A DNA stretch of 64,000 nt from Microdochium bolleyi (Eukaryota; Ascomycota; Sordariomycetes; Xylariales; Microdochiaceae): assembly GCA_001566295.1 (NCBI GenBank), contig KQ964245.1:2113524-2177523 (forward strand), read 5' to 3'. The notes below the pieces were generated by a model, which was given only the letters and a program-made list of their open reading frames with translations, did no database searches and had not been told where the DNA came from. How positions within the stretch are numbered: the first letter of the stretch is position 1; the number at the start of each line of letters is the position of its first letter. This document shows positions 23,879 through 37,508 of the stretch, one piece after another. The position numbers and the translations under genes were made by a program.

Positions 23879-24903
23879 ATGTCCTCCACGGGTATCCCCA
23901 CCGCTCCGGCGGCCGTCGCCCCGAAGCTCGAGAAGAAGCCCGTCAAGTTCTCAAACCTCCTTCTCGGCGCCGGTCTCAACCTCTTCGAGGTCACCACTCT
24001 CGGCCAGCCTCTCGAGGTCACAAAGACCACCATGAGCGCAAACCGTGGCGAGAACATGGCCGGTGCTCTCCGTATCATCTGGAACCGCGGTGGTCCCTTT
24101 GGATGTAAGCATCTCCCCTGCCTATACAACACTGGCACCGGGTGGGGTCAACTACTGACAACCTCCGTCCTGCAGTCTACCAGGGTCTCATCCCGTGGGC
24201 CTGGATCGAAGCTTCGACCAAGGGCGCCGTGCTGCTCTTCGTTGCCTCCGAGGCCGAGTACTACGCCCGCGCCGCCGGTGCCTCTGACTTTGGCAGCGGC
24301 ATCTTCGGAGGAATCACTGGTGGTGTGGCCCAGGCCTACGCCACCATGGGTTTCTGCACCTGCATGAAGACGGTGGAAATCACCCAGCACAAGCAGGCTG
24401 CCGCCGGCGTCAAGCCCCAGTCCACCTGGGCCACCTTTGGTGACATCTACCGCAAGGAGGGCATCAAGGGCATCAACAAGGGTGTCAACGCCGTCGCCAT
24501 CCGCCAGATGACCAACTGGGGTTCTCGCTTCGGTCTCTCCCGCCTCGCCGAGGACGGCATCCGCAACGCCACCGGCAAGAAGACCGGCGAGAAGCTCTCT
24601 GTCCCCGAGAAGATCCTTGCGTCTGCCCTTGGTGGTGGTCTCTCAGCTTGGAACCAGCCTATCGAGGTCATCCGTGTCGAGATGCAGAGCAAGAAGGAGG
24701 ACCCCAACCGCCCCAAGAAGATGACTGTCGGCAACACCTTCAAGTACATCTACGAGACCAACGGCCTCAAGGGTCTCTACCGTGGTGTCACCCCCCGCAT
24801 CGGTCTTGGCATCTGGCAGACCATTTGCATGGTCGCCATGGGTGACATGGCCAAGACCTACGTCGAGAAGCTCACCGGCGACAAGGTCACCGCCAAGCAC
24901 TAG
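23879..24903 (+). CDS. yhm2: Yhm2-type mitochondrial citrate/2-oxoglutarate carrier
   Basis: Two exons, 23879-24104 and 24176-24903, with a 71-nt intron (GTAAGC donor, CTGCAG acceptor) give 317 residues. Yhm2 belongs to the mitochondrial carrier family (SLC25). The yeast protein exchanges citrate for oxoglutarate across the inner membrane and was first found as a mitochondrial-DNA-associated protein. The sequence shows LFEVTTLGQPLEVTKTTM in repeat one and WNQPIEVIRVEMQ in repeat three, which are the family's diverged forms of the P-x-D/E-x-x-K/R carrier signature. The middle repeat has the Cys-containing MGFCTCMKTVEITQHK segment typical of Yhm2. Six membrane helices are expected. The splice join gives GFYQGLIPWAW, the conserved matrix-loop sequence. 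The citrate synthase gene lies 2.6 kb upstream on the same strand, so the product of one is a substrate of the other. Confidence 0.93.
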
Positions 24904-27900
24904 ATCCGGATGGTCCCTGATTAACGAGTCCTGCTGGAACGCGGGACCGTTTGACTACTTTTAATTGGTCGTGTTGGTTTGACGCAGCTTGTGCCGCACT
25001 CCTGTGGACGTAGGCTGTTTCGTTGCAAGAAGACAGCTGCTGGCTCTCTTGAGGGATCCCTTTTGATCTGAAGGAATACACCATGTTTCGGCAGAGCGCC
25101 TTATAGAACAAATACCTAATGAATGACGGTCCGATCTCGTCCCTTGGACAGGATCCGCATGCTTCAGATGATCTACACATGAATGCATTGTGACTGTTGC
25201 TAGCTGCATCGATCCCAATCCCCCCAATCCGTGAATTCTGAGCTTGAGCTTGTGAGGGGCACTGCTCGTCAGCGACTTCGGTCCGGCATCACCCTCGCAC
25301 GGGGAGCTTGTGACCCACACCTTCATGCTCTCGGCAATCATCCGAGGCCGCTGGGCAACCGAGGACAGTTCGACCTGGAAGGTCGCGGTCGACTTCCGAG
25401 CGGAACTACACCGAGATTTCGTAACCCCTCCCTCGTCTAAGACGTTCCTCACAGCGATGAGGCATGTCCGTTCGTGTTGTTGCTGTTTTTTCTCCCTCTC
25501 TCGGGACCCTGGCTGCTGGCTGGCTCAGAAGACGGCTTTGGGGGAAACCCCCAAGCTGAATGGGCCTATGAAACGATGTTTCTATGCATAATTTGAAGTA
25601 AGTCGGAGGGGGACCTTGTGTACCTCTCTGTCACGACTTCCGTTCTCAACCATGTCATGGGGAGAAAATCGTGCTTGAGCGGTAGATATGGTACAGAAAC
25701 TGGGCTGCTGAAAAGTGTGTCTCCGTTTTGGATGAGCCAGAGCTGCGGATGTCAGGGCGTCAATGCTCGGCTGGGGAAAAAAGGAAGTAGAAGAGCAAGA
25801 AAGAGAGATAGGGGGAAATAAAGGCGCGATCGTAGAGAGGAGCACGGTTTCAAAGCCGGTGCCTGGTCTCGGAGGTTGATGGTGTTTGGCCTTTGCTCGA
25901 CGCTCAGAATGAGGTTTTTGACCTTCTTCCTGGGGTGGAAGTGGGAACACTCAGCAAGGGGTTTTCTCTCTGGTGTTGTGCTTGCAAACTTGAGTATCAA
26001 TGTCCTTCTTGGCTTGCCTTACCTTGGGCTGGCTGTGTCTTTGCCCTTTGTGCTGAGGGCTGGTGTTAAAAGAGTCAGAAGCTGACAGAAACACTTGGAG
26101 GTTTTTTGTCCGAAGGAAGCACGATGGTCGGTGCCGCTGTGTGTGTCGTGGATCACTAACAGAAGCTCGGAAATCGTTTCTTAGACCCAAGTTGAGCAGA
26201 GATGAATACTGTAGGGGCAGGCCGTGACAGATATGGACACTCGATGTTGGGGTTCTGACAGATACACCTCACGGTGGGGGATATCATGTTTGCTTTTGAT
26301 GTTATTGATCAAAATAGCATCCATCACTATAGGTTGCTCGCTGTCGGGAGAGGCACGAGAGTCCTACAATAGGTCGTCTCGCGAGAGAGACTGTGTGGAC
26401 ATGGAAGCTGACAAAGTCCAAGTCGTCGACATTGTCTGAGAAAGCCATGTGGAAATGCGTGAAGCTGCTGTGGTTAACTCGCCAGCCCTTCTCCAAAGGA
26501 TGGGTCCTGCAGATATTGTTGACATTGGGGAGGTACTCGTCAGGAGATCACTCAAGCGGGGAGCTTCCATATACTTTGAGAGTTGACCGCCCGGTAGTGG
26601 ACTGGGAAGGGTGCTGGCAGCTTGCAGATTGCAATGTCTGGTGTTGTTCGACCCCCACGTATTTGCGCGGAACCGCGTGCGGCGCGGAGAGAACAGAGAC
26701 GTCTCCATGTTTAATCTTTCACGAGCCCATCTGTCTTGTGCCCAAGAGCATGAGCGGGTGTGTAAGTTTCGAGAGAAGTTTCGGGAGACCCATCCTTTGG
26801 TTCTTGGGACCAACGTGAGAGCTTCGCAAACACAGGAAGCTAAGGAGTGAGACCTGGAATTCGGGGTATTCATGTAGAGTGCCACAGTCAGGCTCGGATA
26901 ATTGTTGCGCCTTCGATACTGAATGAGATCCTGGCGGAACACTCTACATGTTCGAGTGATTCGCGGAGATTGGGATTGGGACAGAGCCAGATGTTGTAGG
27001 ACCAGGTGGCACGAGGGCATGTTTTATCTATTGGACGGCGAGAATCGTGAATCGGTAAAATGTGACAATAAGTAGGTTTTGCTATCAACGGGATTCTGAG
27101 GTCACAACGTCCACGCTCGAATGTTGACCTTTTTCTGCAGAGTGAAATATCAGTTCCAATAAGAATGAGTAACGACACTACGGATTTCTCAGCAGGCATG
27201 ACAGACTTCCTCTCTGTCCTAAGTGGTGAGCCGAGCCATTCCGTGTACGCGATGTGCCTCATTTCGATCAGGTTAGCTTAACCGAGAAACCGGTGGCCGG
27301 AGAGAGTCTTTTGGATAACATCTCTTGACGCGCCACTATATTTAAGCCGAGAGACATGCTATCACGACTTATGGATCTCTCCCAAAGGATCAAGAGCGTA
27401 TGCTGCAGCAATCTGGGCATCGAGTCTGACTCGATGAAGCGCTTGCAGAGATCGCCACGTGAGTGTTCGTTTGCCAGACACATGAAGAGAGAAGCAGTGC
27501 CAAAGGCATGTATTGCATTGCGGAGAGCTCAGAAGCCGTCCGTAAACACAATAGGCTCTACTAGGTATCCATTTCACCCGTGTTGCGACTGAGATCTGCA
27601 TGTTCCAAGCAAAGGCCGCTCCGTAGACGTTAGTACCAGCTTTCGAAATGTGACAGTGTTCGGCGGTCTTCATCAGGGCTCTTTGAGTCTTCATCTTCGC
27701 ACGCATCCCCGTCTCGTATCGACGTCATATCATGGAGCTAGATTCTCTATGACCATGAGAATTTACAAGGCTGTGGATCCGTGGAAGGGCGACTTGAAGA
27801 TTCTCACCGGCCCGGTGTGTGATGTAGGTCAATCTTCAGGGTCCTCGGAGCATGAAACCGCAAGTGCCGCGAGAAGCAAGCCGCTAGTATGGAAGGATAC

Positions 27901-29382
27901 AGCCGAGCAGCTACCCCAAAGGCTTGATCATACTGCAGCCATGGCATGTTTCTTCAGGCTTCTCCAATATCGTGGCGGTAGTACCAGGACGTTTCGAAAC
28001 ACGACCCGACATCGGCTGTTTCATATGATCTGCTAGGCACTCCAAACATCGCTATGACGTAAACCGATCCTGAGCAAAAGGACCCTGAAAGATACATGAA
28101 GAGGAATCGAAAGCCAAAAAAGAAAAATAGAGGATGGGAGGTTCATGACAAGTAACGTGCCTACCTGACACGGATCGCCACGGTTGGTGCGGCCAGTGTA
28201 TCAGCACACGGGCGGCGATCTCGCCACAGCGCCACCACACCGAGACGTTGGGAGATCTCGCTCTATCGAGTATTTGACATATTCTCCGCATAATATGGGA
28301 GACCTCGAGCTCATACATGGCAAATCAGTCACCGGTGCGTGTAATGAGAAGATGCTGGCCTGCCAAGATTCGACCCAATTTTGCGCGATCAACATCCCTA
28401 TATGTTACACCATTTTTTGTACGGACACCGAAACCCCCAAAAGATCACCGCCAAGATCAAACACACAAAGTGTTTCCGGTGATCTCATCTCGCCACATCA
28501 ACTCCTCTGATGCACAGTGACACCCTCATCTCTCGATTCAACACCGCTTGGCCAAGTCGGACTTGTGCTGCCTTGGCAGATCGACTAGCGAGCAATGCCA
28601 AGGCCTCTCCGTGAAGCAGATCACAATGACACGGCGGCAGTTGCGCCGCCAAGAAGCAATGGTGGCATCAAACCGATGACACACGGTCGTGACAATTGTG
28701 ATGTGTTGTCGATCTCCTTCGTTTGCTCTCTTTCTTTTACCCAATTTTTTTATTCCCTCGCCCGTCAGATATTTCCATTTAGGAGATGGTGGTTTTTTGC
28801 GCATACTTTGAACCACCATTACACAATACTGACACCTCATGCCATCTTGGTATCTCTTTGACACACGCCAAGACGGTTCACTTGAATTGACTACTACTAT
28901 GGTTTACGCTGGTCACGAGCAGTAAGTCAAGCTGCTCGGTCACTCCCGATTCTCCAGTCTGAGACGGGACCCAAAACTGCTCAACTGATTCACAGCATGT
29001 GCCTATCATGTTCAGCCACCATGTGCAGCAAGCGCACGTACGTGTTGTGTCTTCGTACCGGTCCGGTACAAACTCTCCCTCCGTTCCTCTCTTAAATATC
29101 TTCAGTTCGGACGTCCGTAGTGCGCACACACGCGCCTTACACCCATTGAAACCTTGGAATATATAATAATAAAATATCCTCCCACAATCTTGCAAGCACG
29201 CCTCCTTCTCCTTTCCCGTGCAATCTACCTGCGACACATATACTCATCTCAAATCTGAATGCTTAAAAACCGGGCACCGTGGTACCTGTGTGTGTCTGAG
29301 GCGCACTTTATACCACACATCACTTTCTCACAACAGCAACAGCAACACCAATAACAATAACAAACAATAGTAAACAAGAAGC

Positions 29383-29442
29383 ATGCTCGCGAGGAACGCA
29401 AAGTCTTTTAATAGTCTCACACTACGCGAACCAGCTCATTAG
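29383..29442 (+). other. short reading frame after a CAA/AAC-rich leader-like tract
   Basis: An unstructured A/C-rich tract (about 29329-29380, repeats of CAACAG, CAATAA and AACAAT) resembles fungal 5' leaders and runs straight into an ATG. That ATG opens a 19-residue frame (starting MLARNAKSFN) ending in TAG at 29442. No family is recognised. It could be a leader of a non-coding RNA or simply low-complexity DNA. Confidence 0.2.
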
Positions 29443-32400
29443 CCCGGAGCAAGAAAGCCTGAATAAAGGATTGAGTGAATGAGTGAGACCGCGCTACGCT
29501 GTTTCCTGATGAAGAACCTCCTCCCCTTCCCAAAACAGAGTGAGACACACAGTCCATACCTCGGCAGCAGCACGTAGCACATGGCAATCTTTGCAGAGAC
29601 GCGCCTCGTAGGATATCTGACCATTTGGCTTTCAGCTTTGACTCTCTGTCTGTCTGCCTTGTGTGAGCTAGCCAAAGTATGTGCGATTCGACTTTTACGT
29701 TCAACACACAGCTCCGTAGCCCGAGACCCCAAAAGCACACGCCGAATGCAGAGCATAAAGCTTAACTGCCCTATCCCACGGCACATCACGATGCCGCGAC
29801 AGGGGGAAGCGGGAACAGCGAAATCCCAAAGTCCAACGACCTGCCTGCTTTTTCGCTGGTTGTGGCTCCCCCACCACACATACACACACGCACTGTAGGT
29901 ACATGGTTTTTGATCTCCAGCAGCGCCTAGTCACATCGCAATATCCCCCAGTGCTCCGTCCTCTCCAGATGCCCACGGTTTCAGCGTTGTGCCAGGGGTA
30001 CTCGGGAGGAGGATGCGCAAAGCTTGGCCTTGCGCTCTAAACCACCAAGGCTCGAGCAAAGCAAGCAAGCGCCTTGGGGCGGCGGCAGCAGCGACAAAGA
30101 AGTGTCGACGTCGTCGAGGGCAAAAGTTCTCTCTACGCACAGAGATTCGTGATGAAACACCTCCCGGCCGATTGCGTCGCAATCGAGCGCCACCCCATGT
30201 CATGGTAGGAAGCCTAGGAAGCGTGATCCGGCCGCTACTGACTCGTCATCCGTACTGCACCAGAAGCTGGAGCAAAACGAAACAAGTCCCGAATCACACA
30301 TCACGGGCAAGCTTCCGCCGAGACACAGCACAGGGCATGTGCTCTTGCTTTCCTTTGCCGGGTCCCCTCCTACTTCTTTCTCCTGGCTTCTGCTTTCCTA
30401 CTGGTCAATTGGGCACAAACTCGCGACTACAGCGTCGCATCATAATCCAGGCCAGGGGGATAAGTGTGGGGGGCCACCACCGCCGCCGCCGCCGCCGTGT
30501 AACGGCATCAGGGGGAGCAGGCCAAGACGGGAAAGCGCAAGGGAGCGGCTCTTTGTTGTTGTTTATCATCATGGCCGTTGTTGTCTTGTTTTGTTGTTGT
30601 GACTGCTAGGGGCGAGGGAGCGCCGCCCCGGGTGAGCTAGTCCTGATCCTGCTGGGGCTCATTTCCCACCATGCCCGAACATCGCCTGCTGACCGAGGGC
30701 TGGCTCAAGCTCGATCAGCACTCTGCCCTGCGCCAGTGCTTGCACATTACTTAGCCGGCGCGTTATCATGATCTCTTGAGCCGGAGCGAGCCACGCTCCC
30801 TGGGTAGATAGCCCGTACCCCATAGAGAGCCACAATTCGACCGAAAGTAGCCCTTCATGCTTCTGTGTGCGGTGGCTCTGCGATGGGACAGAAACGACTA
30901 CGATACCGAGATGACATGGGGCTACAGTGGGCTGAGAGTAATAACCAGGTGCTGAGCTGCCATGCGTGCCAGATCCACGATACCCAGGACCTATATGTCC
31001 CGGCAGTGAAGCAGGTCAGGACAGATGGCTGGTCAGACAGTACAGCATAGGCGCGCGCACTGGACACGACAGGCCCAAACAACAATGGCTGTCGCGAAAA
31101 GGAGATTTGACCAGATTATTGCGATATGCAGATGGGGCGTCCCTGTTGAATCCCCATGTCAGAGGCGCCTGCGCGCCCCCCACTCGAGCTTTTTGCGTCC
31201 GCTCAACCACTGTGCGAGCAAGACGCCCACAGGGTGGATCGTCAACAGGTCCACGAGGCTTGTCTCACTCCTCCCGGACGCGATGGCAGAATGCCGCCAT
31301 CGTCAAGGCTGCCAGAGGTAACGCATCGAAGCAGCGATATATTTGGGTCTGATGCCGGTGGACGGTGCTGCAGCGCGAGATGTTGGAATAGGACATTGCG
31401 GTGTACTGCGAACGCGGTACTCTGAAGGGACTTGCTGAAGCATGCGGCCAGCATTTCACTGCTGGCAAGCAGCAAGGATGCAAAGCGTGTTTGAATGAAG
31501 CATTTGGCACCCAGACAATCGAGAGCACGGAGTACTGAGGACGGGTAGCATTGGCGGAGCTGTGGGCGCGATGCACCTAGCTGGAGCCTGGGGTCTCGGC
31601 ATGCAGGTACAGAAAATGCTTGGCGTGCTGGACGGGGCTTTTTGAGATTGGCTGCATGCACAATCAGGGATCCTTTCTCCACAAGCTCCGTCCAGATGGG
31701 CGATGTCGATATCAGTCGTCCTTATGAGCGCTCTGGACATGTCAGTGGTAGGTAGGCAAGCCAGTTGCAGTGACACAGCCGCGAGGTGCATGGCGTACTT
31801 CCTTTCTTGAAGCGATTGCTATGAGCAGAAAGGAGATGGAGATCATGGGGCGTCGTTGTTCATGCCGGCCATCCGGTCCAGCTGTTTGCCTCGTGTTGTG
31901 GATTCGGCACGTTGCAGACTGAGGTCATCGGCCTCGTGGTCCGAGGCGCCACTCGATATCTAGACCCGGAGCATCTGGCATGCCTACGGAAACAGTGGTT
32001 GGCCCCGACATGGCCAGCAGTGTCGCATCTCCAGGTCGACGGTTGACGACATGGCTCAATGGGGTCCGACCAGGTGGCTGACTGATGGAGCCAACCGAAG
32101 TCTCGGACTTCACTAAGCGCGACTGTGGGTAAGCCCTCAAACCCGAGGGTCCGGCTGCTCGCTGTTTCGGCCGGACCATGTTCGATGCGGCTCTACAGGC
32201 GTCTCTTTGATCAAGTATTCGTCGTCTACATGGTGTCTTGGCTTAATCGGCCGCGAGAATCGCGAGGTGGTGTCAATATTTTAATGCTTATGAGATGGCT
32301 TAACCATGCCGCCATGCTCGCGTTGATCGCGGACGCGAGGTTATCCAGGTGCTGGCACGACCCTCCTCAGCGTCGAAACCACGGGACAAGGGTGAGGCAA

Positions 32401-35400
32401 GGCGGTATCAGGATCAAAGTCGCCGAAATGAAGCGCGTTGCTGTTTCCGTGGTTGTGATGCAGCACGGGGACCACGCATGCTTGTGTAAGTCATAGGTAC
32501 CGGGCGGCCCGCGCCGCCGGAAGCATCGGTGTTTGGAGGCGGCGACAAGCCGTTGGACTAACCCCGGTGCGACTTGGTGGGTGTATCGCGACCCCTGACG
32601 TTGGAAGACTCTCTCAGGAACCTTGAAGGGACAGCTTCGACTTCGAACAATCCTACATTGAGCGTGTGCCCTGTTGCTATGTTCGGCCACCGTCGAGAGC
32701 TCTGGAGGAAAGGATCCGTTCGGCTTTTTGCGACGATATACATGCGTATAGAACTCACACCATGCATACCATAGCCTTCAAGAAAGAGAAACGCAAATAG
32801 TCCACCGGGTTGGCCATGATAAGAAGTTCTTGCAGATCTAGGGGATCCTGGTGCTGCTGCTTCAATATGTTTCAGTTCAGTCGAGGCAATGGCAGCGCCA
32901 GCCTCTCCAGAGCGAAGCAAAAGATCCCAACGCTTTGAAAGAGTTCGAGACTGGACTAAGATGTGACAGCCTCCAGGGTGACATAGGTGCTTTGAGACCA
33001 GGAGTTCGGACGAACTTTGCGGTTCCATCGAGCACTCAGACCGCTCTTCGGCCAGCATCCAGGTCAAGAACGAGGGCGGTGTCGTCGGCGCAAAACCGAA
33101 AGCGCCAGCGAGTGTGTTTGAGAAACGCCGTCCCTGGTACTCATGCACGCGATTACAGCAGCACCGAATCCCGAAATGTATACCATCACTGTTGCCAACA
33201 ATAATTAGGCCACTGGCAGGAAGCGTTTCTTGCCCGGGCTCCCCGGAGATACCACCTGGCTGGTGAGACAATTTCTGACCACGAGCTATTGCCCGCTTCA
33301 GAGCCACTGGAGCAGGCGTACTCCTTGACAGGTGCTAGCTCGTTCTAGCTGCCAGGAACGGGCAGCGCGGTGTGCGTCTCGGAATCGCGCCGAGCAGAGA
33401 GGAAAGGGCCGAAACAGGACGAGCTGTTGGTTTAGCAAAACGGAGCAGGCCCACAGTGGGGCAATGCAGATACTGTAGTTGTCTTCAGCCGGCAGCATCC
33501 ATCTCCGTTGACTGGATTTGGTCTTCTCATGAGTGTTGCTGGTCAGCCATGGCTCGGTCGAGTCACGACATAAACATACATGGCAGAGGTGGGTGTGGTG
33601 TCCCAAAACAAGCTGCAACATTGCGCAATTGTCCGATTATGCTGGTCTCCACAACATAGTGGTCGCAAACTACGAGCCGGAGAAGATCGTGCTGTCGACA
33701 TACAAGACTTATCGTCTAGGAACCGCTTCCCGACTCGTTGGCGATCCTGAAGGAAGTAGTTGAGAGCTGTGTCGTCACCGGCGCGGATCTCTGGGCCCTG
33801 CGCTTTTTCTGTGTGCCTTCGATTCAGCAGGCCTGTGAGGTCCGAGTCATGATTGCCGCCGTGTCAGTGTTTTTTTGCGGGATTGCCGCCAGTAGGAAAC
33901 GGGGACCGCCAATTGACTCAACTCTCCCTCTGCCGAGTCAAACTGCGTGTCCCTATTCTGAAGTACCCACTGCCCACGTCGTGTCTTGTGCAGTCGAGAG
34001 GGTAACAAGTCCTGGAGCACAGATCTGATCACGCAGCTGACTGGATCGGAGAACATCGGGAACTACATTGTTCTAGAACGTCGTCAGTTCAGGCCGAGCA
34101 GGCCAAGCCTTCAAGTCGAGTCTTGTTGCGCGTCCTCGCCTTGGGACCGGCATGGAGCTGCAACTCATTACAGACAAGTGCTCTGCTCCTGACGCCGGTG
34201 CTTCCCGTGCGAGTGTCTCGGATGCTAACGAAGCCTCGTGTCGGCGTGCTGTTGTCGGGGGTGGGGCGTGAAAATTTCTGCTGTGCGTCTTCTGATTGGC
34301 AAGCTGCACGTCAAATTCTCTTCCATGATTCGCTGATCGTCGAGGAAAATGCCGCTGCTAGGGAAAGGATCCGACATGGTCCCCCACACCGAGCTTTCAC
34401 CCAGCTTGTCCTGTGGCCAATGTCCTCGGCGAGGCGTTATCCAGACCATGCAAAAGAGAGTGCCCCCAAAAGCAGATGACGTAGGAGGTCCCAGCCATTA
34501 TCAAAGCGCCCATGGATCGGCTGTGGCGAGTGTGTCGCTGGATCATCGTCGTGTGAGCTGATTCCGCCTTCAAAAGACCCCGATTTTCATCAGAGCACTG
34601 GGAGTCGTCCTGACTTGCGACACGCCAAGAGCCATACATGCTGTGAAGGCTCGGCATTGCTTGTGCAATGGAGAGGCATTTAAAAATTCGTCGTGGGTCC
34701 TGAAGTTCCGCCATTGTTTCCTAGTACTCTGTACGGGCCGAGCGTGGTTGGAGTTAGTGCCACCGGAGTGCAGCGAATTGAAGGCGAGCGCGCACCCTCC
34801 ATGCAGATGAGATCTGCACGGGTCGGCATGCAGTTTTGCCGTGCGTGGTGGCAGCCGTAGCCCGCAATCCGCCGGTGCTGACCCTCTTGTTACGTCTCGA
34901 GAATTTCCCTCATCACCGTGACAGCTCCGCACCCAGTCAGGCCGTGCGTGCCCGGCCTGGCACCAAGCCTTTTTCCCGCATGGCCTGGCGACCTATCCAT
35001 CCGGGCGTGCTCGGCATGCGGGTAGTTTCCCATGGGGATTGTGGAACGGCGAGGGGTTTTGCAGCGCCAGGTATGCTCCTGATTTTCTCGCCTTGACAAC
35101 AGTGGCAGCACGAAGAGTTGATATCCAGAGAGTCTTGTTCGGGGCCCAAGAGATTACCCGCCTCTTGGGGCGATTGCAACGCTTTCTGGTGTGCAAGCTC
35201 TGTGTAGTGCCTGCTGAGGTTGTTTGGCCAGTACGTTCTGGCAAGCTCGGAGACCTCGGCGAGTGCAATCGATAAGCAGCTTGAAGAAAATTTGTTCGCC
35301 GCGTTATGAGAGTGCAGCGTCGTAGCCAGAGATAACGACTGGCTTCGCGGAAGACGCGAGAGTACCTGGGCGCAAGTCAGGACCCTGAACATAGTGCAGG

Positions 35401-37446
35401 GCGTAGGTGCATCCGCACCGTCTGCAGTGTGTGGGGCACGGGTAACGGTTCTCTCGATTTCGACTGCCCCTGCTTGGCAGCCAGACTCGGGACTTGGCTC
35501 GAGCCAGTGTGGGCTGGTCTCCGAATTGTACGGAACATTCAGTAGACGAGCATGTCGCGCGTGGACAGGCAAGAACTGGCAGTCACAGACGGGCGTCGGC
35601 ACGGACGGGCAGTTGGTGCAATTGGGGAGCGGAGATGGCTCGCGACAAGGCCGGAAGCAGCCAGACCGCCAGCGGGCAGGCGAGAGAGCGAAGCCGCGTC
35701 ATGTCGTCATCTGGGAGCGCTGAAAGGTGTGTTGGCCTGGTGGTGTGTGCACGGGCGGCGCGCAACACAGAGGCGAGACGGGAGGAGCTCTGGAGGCTGC
35801 GAGGACGGAACCCCGATAGGCGAGAGAGGACACCCACTCGCATGGACGCCTGCACAGAAGAGCGACAAGATGCGGGATTTTCAGATGCATCGCCAGGCAG
35901 GAGCCACCTGGTGGGGCGGCTGCCGATTGAAGCTCTCGGTGGCCCATGGAGAAAGGCGTGGGTGGGCACCGCAGAAGGGCTTGCTCTCCGGCTGTTGTTC
36001 CTCGACGATACTGTGCGGCGACCCAGGTGAGCTGCTGCCCCCAATGGGGCCCCAGGTACACCCGTACCCACGACCTCGACTCGCTGCAAGTGGCCTCGTC
36101 CCGTCGCCGCCCGCTCGGCAGCGCCGTGGGTGGCTGTTGACCTGCCTGCCTGTCTGTCTTGTCGGATTTCAGCGATAGGTCAGCAGTCTTGTTGGAGCCA
36201 TAGCTGACATCACGCGACGGTGAGCCCGCGCCCGGTACAGAGGACTCTGTGTGTCTTGTTGCTGCGAGGAACCCCAGCATTCCACAGCCGGGGCTGCTAT
36301 GCTTGACAATATCAAGAGCATACCCAGCCGCGGACGTCCGGTTTGGCCTGAGCGCAGGTCTGCTCCATCATCTCCCGAGGACGTTAAGATGCGACATTAA
36401 GCACACGGGAAAAAGCTGATGCCGCATACTGGCAGAGACCGGCAGCAAAGGGTCCAGATACCAAGCTGTGCCATGGGCCTAGATTGCTTGGTATGCGTGA
36501 TGAGCCAGGGGAGAAAGCCCAGTCCTCACTTATGCTCGACGCCAGGGACGAGTCGGACCGTCACCCAAGGCTGTCGAGACCGTTCTGCCCGGAGCAAAGT
36601 GGTGACCAGAACTGTTCGCTGTGCCTCAGTCGTCCGTCTTACTCATTGCACGCAGCCAGCAGCACGGGCTGGCGGCAACCCCCACACGGAGGATCTTGCA
36701 ACAGGCTATGCGTGACCGGCTGAGCCGGGCAAGGCGGTGGTTGCCATGGACCACTTGTCGATGGACAATCAGCCATTGGACGAGAAAAGTGCCGCACTCT
36801 GGAACAGCTAGGAGCAACAAGGTGCCAGGCACAGGCCGTCTGTGCAGGCCTGATACCGACATCGTGGTCGTGGGTGCCAGGTACTCCGTACTCCGTAGTC
36901 GAAACCGCGGCGGCCAGGAGTGGTTCCGCACTGATCTCCACGGCGACCTGCTTGCACAGAAGAACCCTGGCGGGCGACGACGGAGGCGGCGGGTGCGCGA
37001 GATGGGTGCTCAAGCCAGAGAGAGCAGGGCGGCGGAGGAGCGCAACGGCGAGACGAGGCGAGCCCAGGCGTGCTGGACGGGATTGGAGGTACTTGGGGCC
37101 AGGGCCGTACAGTTTGCGACGGCACGGTGTGGGGATGAGGGAAAAACCTGGGCTAGCCTGGGGGGACTAGCGCAGGCCTGGTGTGCCAGGGTAGCTGCTG
37201 CATGTGCAGCGCGGGTGGGTCCCGGCGCGAGGTTGTTTCTCGCTCGCGGGCCCCACCCCATGCTTGGTAGCTCCGTGGAAGGAAACATCCTGGGATGCTC
37301 CATGGACCGCGCGCACCGTACGCAGTACGGCAGTCCGCTCCAGCGCGCGCGCCCGAGAGCCTCGACGCTCGCTCGGCCGCTCCTGCCCCAGCCAGTTCTG
37401 CGCTGCTCCTGGCACGGCGGAGGACGCTGCCGGGCACGCGCTGCGG

Positions 37447-37508
37447 GAATAATAAAAGCCTTCGCACCTTCGCATTCCTTTCCCTCCTTCTTCTCTTTCC
37501 TTCCCTAC
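37447..37508 (+). promoter_or_regulatory. Pma1 core promoter: A/T element plus pyrimidine-rich block
   Basis: An AATAATAAAA element (37448-37457) stands out in GC-rich DNA and is followed about 20 bp later by a C/T-rich tract (37474-37508). That order, TATA-like element then CT block, is common at strongly expressed fungal promoters. The leader to the ATG would be about 260 nt. The start context is CATCATGG. Confidence 0.42.

Noticed and set aside
32558..33307. 249-codon minus-strand frame in the gene-free interval
   Set aside because: No recognisable motif and no flanking exon-like frames. A simple stop-frequency estimate gives about one frame of this size by chance in the window.
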